Positions 1 to 4,667 of a stretch of DNA of 5,609 nt are shown here, one piece after another. Both the position numbers and the translations under genes were made by a program. The DNA is taken from contig JAAXHV010000136.1 in the NCBI GenBank assembly GCA_012270695.1, forward strand, positions 1 through 5,609. The letters are read 5' to 3'. Origin of the DNA: Gammaproteobacteria bacterium. Its GTDB lineage: Bacteria; Pseudomonadota; Gammaproteobacteria; Eutrophobiales; Eutrophobiaceae. The notes below the pieces were generated by a model. That model saw only the letters and a program-made list of their open reading frames with translations. It was not told where the DNA came from and searched no databases. Position 1 is the first letter of the stretch. Each line of letters begins with the position of its first letter.

Positions 1-744
1 CTGATTGAAGTGGGTCATGGCACCCAGCGCCTGAACAGGACACTCTCCGAACATTTCCCCGATGCCAGGATACTGCGTATAGACCGCGACAGCACCCGGC
101 GCAAAGGCTCAATGGAGAAGATGATAAGGGAGATCACTACGGGCAATGCCGACATACTGATCGGCACCCAGATGCTTGCCAAAGGTCACCACTTTCCGAG
201 GTTGACGCTGGTCGGGATCATCGACGCTGATGCGGGTCTGCTGAGCACCGATTTTCGCGCGAGTGAGCGTATGGCCCAGTTGATTGTCCAGGTGAGCGGC
301 AGGGCTGGACGCGAAGACAGGCCGGGTATGGTTTTCATCCAGACCCATTTCCCCGAACATCCGTTGCTGCAGACACTGGTGACACGGGGTTATGACGAGT
401 TCGCGGGACTGTTACTCGCCGAAAGAAAGATGGCTCAGCTGCCGCCTTATTCCTACCTGGCGTTACTGGGAGCTGAGGCCGCCGGCCGCGAAGCCGCAGA
501 AAAATTTCTGTACGAGGGCCGCAGCCAACTGAAAAAATTCAACACCGGGCTGAATATTTTCGGGCCGGTCAGGGCGCCCATAGAGAAGAGAAGAGGACGT
601 TATCGCAACCAGTTGTTAATCCAATCCGGCAACAGGAACCTGCTGAGGAAAGCGATGGCGCCATGGTGCCGGTTGCTGGAAACCATGCCGGGAGCAAAAA
701 GGACAAGGTGGTTTCTGGATATTGACCCCCAGGACATGTTCTGA
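1..744 (+). CDS. priA: Primosomal replication restart helicase PriA, C-terminal part (5' end outside window)
   Basis: PriA is a 3'-5' superfamily 2 DNA helicase that recognises stalled or repaired forks and starts reloading of the replicative helicase. The frame is open from base 1, so the gene begins before the window. About 247 codons are visible, roughly the last third of a family protein of about 730 residues. The visible part holds the second helicase lobe: a GTQMLAKGHHFP segment (helicase motif V region), then the DADAGLLSTDFRASER stretch and the QVSGRAGR motif VI with its arginine finger. After that come the family-typical THFPEHPLLQ and LPPYSYLALL segments, a GPVRAPIEKRRGRYR stretch, and the FLDIDPQDMF terminus. 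The zinc-binding cysteines and Walker A motif would lie upstream and cannot be checked. The gene converges on the SPOR-protein gene with 6 bp between the two stop codons. No frameshift is visible. Identification is very secure. Confidence 0.97.
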   Translation: MIEVGHGTQRLNRTLSEHFPDARILRIDRDSTRRKGSMEKMIREITTGNADILIGTQMLAKGHHFPRLTLVGIIDADAGLLSTDFRASERMAQLIVQVSGRAGREDRPGMVFIQTHFPEHPLLQTLVTRGYDEFAGLLLAERKMAQLPPYSYLALLGAEAAGREAAEKFLYEGRSQLKKFNTGLNIFGPVRAPIEKRRGRYRNQLLIQSGNRNLLRKAMAPWCRLLETMPGAKRTRWFLDIDPQDMF

Positions 745-750
745 GGAAAA

Positions 751-1422
751 TCAGGTCGTATCCTGATCCGCCCGCAATTCCAGCAGCATGAATTCAATCT
801 TATTCTCTCTGAGTCTCTGGCGTATGCCTTCCATCTCGTTAACGCTCTTGTACGGCCCCAGGCGGACCCGATGACGGACGTCCTGTCCATTGAGCATGAC
901 GCGCTGGATATCCGCAAAAATACCCAGCAAAGCCAGTTCGGCCTTAATCTGATCCGCGGAGCTGAAATCCTTGAATGAGCCCACCTGGAGGACGTAGCCG
1001 AATATGCCATCCTTCACCTTACGGTCTCGGTCCGCGTATTGTTCTCCGCTCCCATCACTCACCTTGTTCTCGTCCTGCCCCCGGACTTCATCCATGCTCT
1101 CCTTATCATCCTCATCTTTCCCGCCGTCCTTTTCACCGGCAACCCACTCGGAGATATTGATCTTCTTTTCACGCAGCGTGTCGTAAAAGGTAAATTCGAG
1201 TTCCGGTTGCTGCTCGTCGGTTTGAGCCTGACTCTCCTTTGCAGCTGCAGGACCGGCAAGGTTTTCTGCCGTATCAGGTTCAACCAACTGGTAGCGAAGA
1301 AAGACGAAGAACGCGACCAGTAAGCCCACGGATAACCCGGAAAGAAAGGATAAGATATTTCCGGCCACAAAAGCCCGTTCCCGCCTGGAGCTGCTCCTGG
1401 TTATTCTATTGTCTCTCGGCAT
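751..1422 (-). CDS. Membrane-anchored SPOR-domain protein (FtsN-like)
   Basis: This is a 223-residue bitopic inner-membrane protein. SPOR domains bind septal peptidoglycan lacking stem peptides, so a cell-division or cell-wall role is likely. Residues 1-17 are short and basic (RSSSRRER), giving a cytoplasmic N-in topology. Residues about 20-43 form one hydrophobic segment. Residues about 48-140 are a polar, strongly acidic periplasmic linker; it includes an EFTFYDTLREKK segment (75-87) that resembles the FxFYTLLPE motif common in this gammaproteobacterial subfamily. The SPOR domain covers about 141-216, starting GYVLQVGSFKDFSSADQIKAEL and including the RVRLGPY core (185-191). The ATG at 1422 is preceded by a weak AAGAG and places the basic residues directly before the membrane segment. 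In many gammaproteobacteria this gene lies in a priA-argS-SPOR-hslV order. Here argS is absent and the gene faces priA. It is probably not the essential FtsN itself, which is usually longer, but that cannot be settled here. Confidence 0.9.
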   Translation of the reverse strand: MPRDNRITRSSSRRERAFVAGNILSFLSGLSVGLLVAFFVFLRYQLVEPDTAENLAGPAAAKESQAQTDEQQPELEFTFYDTLREKKINISEWVAGEKDGGKDEDDKESMDEVRGQDENKVSDGSGEQYADRDRKVKDGIFGYVLQVGSFKDFSSADQIKAELALLGIFADIQRVMLNGQDVRHRVRLGPYKSVNEMEGIRQRLRENKIEFMLLELRADQDTT

Positions 1423-1459
1423 TACACTCTTTTCGGGAAACGGTTGCCCTACAAATTCG

Positions 1460-1465
1460 ACTATA
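1460..1465 (-). promoter_or_regulatory. Possible -10 element upstream of the SPOR-protein gene
   Basis: Read on the - strand this is TATAGT, in the AT-richer 75-bp gap between the alpha/beta hydrolase stop and the SPOR-gene ATG. Transcription would begin near 1453 and leave a leader of about 30 nt. The hexamer 17 bp upstream (TGCAGA) is a poor -35. The SPOR gene could therefore be partly independent of the hydrolase genes, but this is weak evidence. Confidence 0.25.
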
Positions 1466-1497
1466 TCAGTCTAACATAAATGTCTGCACGCATACTG

Positions 1498-2229
1498 TCA
1501 CGGTCTGCCTGCTTCTATCAAAGCCTCAGCCAGGAGTTCCGGGTTGGTATAACAGACTTCATGGCTGCCCGGTTTTTGTACTACCCTGCACAAACCGAGA
1601 CGGTCCGCCATCCTGGGATACCAGGCAAAGTCGCCATGGGGCAAGACTATGTCATCGGTAAAATTGATGTAGCTCCTGGAGACTAGCAGTCTCTGGAAGC
1701 CGCGCATAGCGATCTTTTCCATCTGCGAATAAACGCAGACCGGACGCAGCCGGGCATAAACATCTTGAGCCGTTTCCAAATCCGCATCGTTGATAAACCT
1801 CTCGCGGAAAACCTCAAACGGCAATAGCCAGTTGGCTCTGTCGCCATCTTTTTTGACGATCGCATCAAACATCTGCTGATACCCGGGTGGTATCACGTCA
1901 TGGATACACTCCCCGTCTTCCAGCACCATGGCGTTCTGAAAAACCACCCGGTTGATTCGAGCCGATAACCGCTCCGCAACGTTCGGGATAACTATCCCGG
2001 CAAAGCTGTGGCCCGCCAGGACGAAGTCGTGGATGTCTCTCTCCAGAATGTAATCGACCACAGACTTCACACAATCCGCCTGGGTAAAAAAATTGCCGGC
2101 ATCCTCGCCATGACCAGCCATGGTCGGCGCGTATGCCACATGTCCCTGCCTGTTGAGTTCCGTGATCACCTGCTCCCAGCAGGAACCATCGTGCATGGAA
2201 CCGTGCACCAGTACAAACGTCAGTTTCAA
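1498..2229 (-). CDS. Alpha/beta hydrolase (EstC / hydroxynitrile lyase-like esterase family)
   Basis: This is a 243-residue soluble alpha/beta-hydrolase-fold protein with no signal peptide or membrane segment, so it is probably a cytoplasmic esterase or amidase. It starts KLTFVLVHGSMHDGSCW, where the HG (9-10) after the first strand supplies the oxyanion region. This opening is typical of the plant methylesterase, hydroxynitrile lyase and bacterial EstC group. The nucleophile elbow is GHSFAG with Ser75. The acid is probably Asp193 in the TDDIVLP segment, and the base is His223 in GSHEVCYTNPELLAEAL. The catalytic triad therefore looks intact. The start is a TTG at 2229, chosen because a full AGGAGG lies 8 nt before it and because it opens directly into the first beta strand. 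The gene lies 57 bp after the isochorismatase-like gene on the same strand and is probably cotranscribed with it. The substrate cannot be named from sequence. Confidence 0.9.
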   Translation of the reverse strand: MKLTFVLVHGSMHDGSCWEQVITELNRQGHVAYAPTMAGHGEDAGNFFTQADCVKSVVDYILERDIHDFVLAGHSFAGIVIPNVAERLSARINRVVFQNAMVLEDGECIHDVIPPGYQQMFDAIVKKDGDRANWLLPFEVFRERFINDADLETAQDVYARLRPVCVYSQMEKIAMRGFQRLLVSRSYINFTDDIVLPHGDFAWYPRMADRLGLCRVVQKPGSHEVCYTNPELLAEALIEAGRP

Positions 2230-2237
2230 GTGTCTTT

Positions 2238-2243
2238 CCTCCT
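2238..2243 (-). promoter_or_regulatory. Strong ribosome-binding site that fixes a TTG start
   Basis: The - strand reads AGAGGAGGAAAGACAC directly before TTG. This contains a complete AGGAGG with 8 nt spacing. It is the best Shine-Dalgarno sequence in the window and decides the TTG start of the alpha/beta hydrolase, since no ATG or GTG is well placed. Confidence 0.85.
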
Positions 2244-2286
2244 CTGTTTGTGCAACCGCAACCGATAGCCTGGAATATCAAGGACT

Positions 2287-2916
2287 TCAGCTGCCGTTTA
2301 ACTCCTCAATGACTGCGGCAATGGTCAGCACCCGCCCGAATAATTCGCGTATCGTATCCAGGGTGGTGTCATGCAGGCGTTGTTCAAACGCAGCCGTGCC
2401 GTCGCTGGTAAAAGCGACCTTATAATCATGTTCGAATGCGCTGCGCGCCGTGGATTCGCAGCAGCAATTCGTTGTTACACCAGTAATAATGACCGTATCC
2501 GTCCCGATGTTTCTGAGCAGGGTATCCAGGTCGGTGCGGTGAAACGCATCGTATTTATGCTTGACGATATGAAACTCGTCCTCTCGCGGCGACGGCAGAC
2601 CTGAAAAAAGTTCGAAGCTGTGCGTGCCTTTGTATAACACTCGCTGTTCCCTGAGAGACGGATACTTATCCAACAAGAGACCGCCGTATGGCGCGCTGGT
2701 GTCGAGCCGGGCCCAGATTACCGGCACGTCAAGACCCCGGCACACTTCGATCAACTTTGCGAGCTGCGGAATAATAGCGCGACCCATGGGCGCTTCAAGC
2801 ATGGCGCCCGGTTCGAGAAACGCATTCTGCATATCGATGATGAGCAAGGCTGAAGTCTCCCGCTGGATGCGAAAGAATGCCTCTCCCACCTGTGTTGCTT
2901 CACGCGCAGCGCTCAT
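2287..2916 (-). CDS. Isochorismatase-like cysteine hydrolase
   Basis: This 209-residue protein belongs to the isochorismatase-like cysteine hydrolase superfamily, which includes nicotinamidase, N-carbamoylsarcosine amidase, biuret hydrolase and ureidoacrylate amidase RutB. The triad is visible: Asp28 in ALLIIDMQNAFLEPGAML, Lys119 in VKHKYDAFHRTDLDTLLR, and the nucleophilic Cys, most likely Cys152, in ITGVTTNCCCESTARSAFEHDY (the usual family pattern is TNVCVESTAR). The cysteine class and the TNxCxESTAR motif favour a C-N hydrolase (amidase) over a true isochorismatase, which lacks the cysteine. Length is normal for the family. The ATG at 2916 directly follows an in-frame TGA, so no longer start exists; a GAGG lies 10 nt upstream. 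The gene sits 93 bp after the ada-like gene and 57 bp before the alpha/beta hydrolase, all on one strand. The exact substrate is unknown. Confidence 0.92.
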   Translation of the reverse strand: MSAAREATQVGEAFFRIQRETSALLIIDMQNAFLEPGAMLEAPMGRAIIPQLAKLIEVCRGLDVPVIWARLDTSAPYGGLLLDKYPSLREQRVLYKGTHSFELFSGLPSPREDEFHIVKHKYDAFHRTDLDTLLRNIGTDTVIITGVTTNCCCESTARSAFEHDYKVAFTSDGTAAFEQRLHDTTLDTIRELFGRVLTIAAVIEELNGS

Positions 2917-2926
2917 TCACTTGTTG

Positions 2927-2930
2927 CCTC
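2927..2930 (-). promoter_or_regulatory. Ribosome-binding site of the cysteine hydrolase gene
   Basis: A GAGG lies 10 nt before the ATG at 2916, and the in-frame TGA (2917-2919) lies between them. The spacing is slightly long, but the site supports this start, which is also the only one possible upstream of the first conserved strand. Confidence 0.5.
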
Positions 2931-3009
2931 AGGCTGGCCACCAGGCAGGCATTCTATCTGATCAACCCACAGGACGGAAACGGGGCAGATACAGGTAAAA
3001 GTTTTCCGT

Positions 3010-3894
3010 TCAACACTCGTTACCCGCAGCTTCAGCCAGCGCTGAATCCCAGGCGATCAGCGCTCGTTTGCGTTCAATTCCCCAGTGATAACCGCCCAGT
3101 TCCCCGGATGTGCGGAGAATACGATGGCAAGGTATCAGGTAAGAGACGGGATTGGCGCCTACGGCAGAGGCAGTGGCCCTTACGGCCGAGGGGTTACCGG
3201 TCATTTGCGCCAACTGCTTGTAGGATATAAGGCTGCCCTCCGGGATTCTGAGCAGCGCGCGCCAGACGTTAACCTGGAAATTTGTCCCTTTTACCAGCAA
3301 CTGAAATTCAGCTCCGTTGCCGGCTTGTGCGCGTATATTGGGGTTGAATATCTTGTCTGCGCTCGGCGCGGTGTGTTGCTGATCGTGAAAAACCTGCGCG
3401 CCGGGCCAGCTCATTTTCAGGTTTTCAGCTTCCCGGTCAAGTTGCTCCGTTAAGCCGAACGCCAGGTAACAAATGCCTTTATCGGTCAACGCCAGCAACA
3501 TCATCCCGAACGGACTGGGATGGATGCCATAATAAATCCTCATACCGCTGCCATATTGTTTGTACTGCCCCGGGGTGACGGCCTCGATGGAAACAAACTG
3601 CTCGTGCAGGCGGCCCGGCCCGGATAGCCCCAGGTCAAGCGCGGCATCAAGAACGCTGGATGATTTGTCCAGCAACTCCTTGGCGTGTTGTACGGTCAGG
3701 AACTCCAGGAAACGCTTCGGGCTGACCCCCACCCAAGCCTTGAATTTCCTCTGGAAATGCCAGGGACTCAAGCCAAGCTGGGACGCAATCAATTCAAGAG
3801 AGGGTTGTTGCGCGATATTGTCGCGAATATAGGCGATTGCCTTTGCAATGCGCTCGTAATCACCCGCCGGACGTGCATGGGAATACGTTTCCAT
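3010..3894 (-). CDS. AraC-type regulator fused to methylated-DNA-protein cysteine methyltransferase (Ada-like, no N-terminal zinc domain)
   Basis: This 294-residue two-domain protein combines transcription control with suicidal repair of O6-alkylguanine. Residues about 12-115 are an AraC-type DNA-binding domain with two helix-turn-helix units (around ELIASQLGLSPWHFQRKF and AALDLGLSGPGRLHEQF). Residues about 118-200 are the variable N-terminal part of the methyltransferase. Residues about 203-287 are the catalytic domain: NFQVNVWRALL, SYKQLAQ (Tyr225), AVRATASAVGANPV (Arg239 as the base-flipping arginine), the acceptor motif PCHR with Cys256, then GGYHWGIERKRALI. The Cys-rich phosphotriester-repair domain that triggers E. 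coli Ada is missing, so activation must differ. The ATG at 3894 has no Shine-Dalgarno sequence; a TATACT hexamer ends 6 nt before it, suggesting a leaderless mRNA. It heads a - strand cluster with the two hydrolases. Identity as an Ada-family fusion is very secure; whether it controls its neighbours is inference. Confidence 0.95.
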   Translation of the reverse strand: METYSHARPAGDYERIAKAIAYIRDNIAQQPSLELIASQLGLSPWHFQRKFKAWVGVSPKRFLEFLTVQHAKELLDKSSSVLDAALDLGLSGPGRLHEQFVSIEAVTPGQYKQYGSGMRIYYGIHPSPFGMMLLALTDKGICYLAFGLTEQLDREAENLKMSWPGAQVFHDQQHTAPSADKIFNPNIRAQAGNGAEFQLLVKGTNFQVNVWRALLRIPEGSLISYKQLAQMTGNPSAVRATASAVGANPVSYLIPCHRILRTSGELGGYHWGIERKRALIAWDSALAEAAGNEC

Positions 3895-3897
3895 GGA

Positions 3898-3920
3898 ACC
3901 AGTATAAGTGATTTACTGGT
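3898..3920. promoter_or_regulatory. Inverted repeat (7-9-7) at the ada-like start, possible operator overlapping a -10 element
   Basis: ACCAGTA (3898-3904) and TACTGGT (3914-3920) form a perfect inverted repeat with a 9-bp spacer, 3 bp before the ATG at 3894. The arm nearest the gene overlaps a - strand TATACT (3901-3906). An AraC-type or other dimeric regulator bound here would affect the promoter directly. It is not an obvious match to the E. coli Ada box. No convincing -35 is visible; the hexamer 17 bp upstream is GTGGAT. Seven-base arms are short, so chance remains possible. Confidence 0.4.
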
Positions 3921-3940
3921 CCCATCCACCCGAATCTTGC

Positions 3941-3965
3941 TTATGGGGTCAGGTCGCACAATGCA
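3941..3965. repeat. Possible remnant of a dispersed REP/RAYT-type repeat
   Basis: The 120-bp gap 3895-4014 contains GGGGTCAGGTC (3945-3955) in the context TTATGGGGTCAGGTCGCACA, followed by CAATG. From memory, a GGGGTCAGGTC motif followed by a CATTG/CAATG-like stretch is common beside REP-associated IS200-like transposase genes in proteobacteria. No transposase is present here and only one copy is seen in the window, so this may be an isolated or decayed copy. It lies at the downstream edge of the higBA cassette. Confidence 0.3.
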
Positions 3966-4014
3966 CACAGCACGCATAAACATACATCCCACATGAAAGG
4001 GGTATCTATCAGTA

Positions 4015-4302
4015 CTACGCGACGGCTGAAATTCGGCTAAGCTTTGCGCCCATTTTCTCTCTGGCCTCTTCCAAATCATAATCGTCTTGTAATCCTAACC
4101 AGAACTTCTCACTATTGCCGAAATAACGGGCCAAGCGCAAAGCAGTGTCTGCTGTAATGGCGCGTTTGCCAAGAACAATTTCATTTATCCGCCTTGGTGG
4201 AACGGAAATATCTCTGGCCAGCTTGTTCTGACTGATGCCCAAAGGTTCAAGAAATTCATGGAAGAGAACATCGCCAGGATGGATATTGATTAGTTTTGCC
4301 AC
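4015..4302 (-). CDS. higA: HigA-family antitoxin (XRE helix-turn-helix)
   Basis: This 95-residue antitoxin neutralises the HigB toxin encoded just upstream and, as in other HigA proteins, probably represses the operon. The family signature is clear: IHPGDVLFHEFLEPLGISQNKLARDISVPPRRINEIVLGKRAITADTALRLARYFGNSEKFWLGLQDDYDL. The helix-turn-helix lies at about residues 22-46, and the FWLGLQDDYDLEEAREK helix (67-83) is typical of the HigA/VapI group. The start is GTG at 4302. An AGG inside TTAGGT lies 8 nt upstream and overlaps the TAG stop of higB, so translation of the two genes is probably coupled. The reading frame is the same as that of higB. Base composition is AT-richer than in the flanking genes. 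No terminator hairpin is visible after the TAG stop at 4015. Confidence 0.95.
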   Translation of the reverse strand: MAKLINIHPGDVLFHEFLEPLGISQNKLARDISVPPRRINEIVLGKRAITADTALRLARYFGNSEKFWLGLQDDYDLEEAREKMGAKLSRISAVA

Positions 4303-4309
4303 GTGTTTT

Positions 4310-4314
4310 ACCTA
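4310..4314 (-). promoter_or_regulatory. higA ribosome-binding site overlapping the higB stop codon
   Basis: The - strand reads ATTAGGTAAAACAC before GTG. The TAG at 4314-4312 ends higB, and TAGGT acts as the Shine-Dalgarno sequence with 8 nt from AGG to the GTG. Ribosomes finishing higB would cover this site, which suggests translational coupling. Confidence 0.65.
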
Positions 4315-4593
4315 ATGATAATCAACAATTTCAACCTGATATGCATTGCTTTGTCGCCATACAAAACAAATTCGGTATTGATCATTAATCCGTATACTAT
4401 GCTGACCTGACCTGTCACCATGGAGTAGCTCTAAACGATTAGCTGGTGGTATCCGAAGATCTCGCAAATTTTGAGCATTGTTCAACATGCGCAATTTACG
4501 TCTTGCCGTATTTTGAATGCTTTGCGGTAATTTTCTGGACGATAACCCAGTCCAGATCTTTTCTGTTTCCTTACAGGCAAAAGCTTTGATCAT
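4312..4593 (-). CDS. higB: HigB-family toxin (RelE/ParE-fold mRNA interferase)
   Basis: This 93-residue toxin of the RelE superfamily is expected to cleave mRNA on the ribosome. Family marks are the MIKAF start, the LRDLRIPPANRLELLHGDRSGQHSIRINDQYRICFVW core (about 44-79) and the VEIVDYH C terminus. In Proteus vulgaris HigB, as recalled, Lys57, Asp90, Tyr91 and His92 are active-site residues. Here Asp91, Tyr92 and His93 are kept, while the Lys57 position seems to be His58. The ATG at 4593 is the family-typical start but has no Shine-Dalgarno sequence; a perfect TATAAT ends 6 nt before it. The gene precedes higA, which is the usual order for hig modules. It lies downstream of rraA on the same strand but has its own promoter. 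The frame is intact, so the module is probably functional. Confidence 0.95.
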   Translation of the reverse strand: MIKAFACKETEKIWTGLSSRKLPQSIQNTARRKLRMLNNAQNLRDLRIPPANRLELLHGDRSGQHSIRINDQYRICFVWRQSNAYQVEIVDYH

Positions 4594-4599
4594 GCAACG

Positions 4600-4628
4600 A
4601 TTATAATGTTAAACGTTATATAACGCAA
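4600..4628 (-). promoter_or_regulatory. higBA promoter
   Basis: On the - strand the -10 is TATAAT (4600-4605), a perfect consensus. With a 17-bp spacer the -35 is TTGCGT (4623-4628), which keeps the TTG. Transcription would start at or within a base or two of the higB ATG (4593). The proximal palindrome (4614-4625) fills the spacer and overlaps the -35, and the distal palindrome lies just upstream, so bound HigA would block polymerase. Confidence 0.7.
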
Positions 4629-4645
4629 CACGTTATATAACGTTT
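4611..4645. repeat. higBA operator: tandem 12-bp palindromes within a 15-5-15 inverted repeat
   Basis: The perfect palindrome CGTTATATAACG occurs twice, at 4614-4625 and 4631-4642, separated by CAACA, with centres 17 bp apart. The flanks extend the symmetry: AAACGTTATATAACG (4611-4625) and CGTTATATAACGTTT (4631-4645) are exact reverse complements with a 5-bp spacer. The position over the promoter and the presence of a HigA repressor gene make this the likely autoregulatory operator. The sequence is seen directly; the binding partner is inferred. Confidence 0.85.
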
Positions 4646-4667
4646 TTTCAGTTAACGGTTTGAGAAA

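Noticed and set aside
600..1010. A 136-codon - strand ORF across the priA/SPOR junction, and smaller + strand ORFs at 975-1323
   Set aside because: They overlap well-supported priA and SPOR coding in other frames; their translations are rich in Arg, Ser, Pro and Cys with no family resemblance, as expected for shadows.
1239..1661. A 140-codon + strand ORF crossing the SPOR gene and the hydrolase 3' end
   Set aside because: It is antisense to two recognised genes, has no ribosome-binding site and no recognisable domain.
2877..3230. A 117-codon + strand ORF spanning the ada/hydrolase gap (and one at 2624-2998)
   Set aside because: Most of its length is antisense to the cysteine hydrolase or ada-like gene; the sequence has no domain features.
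3789..4079. A 96-codon - strand ORF covering the higA to ada-like gap
   Set aside because: It overlaps the ends of two secure genes in another frame; its unique part only spans the 120-bp gap and has no ribosome-binding site.
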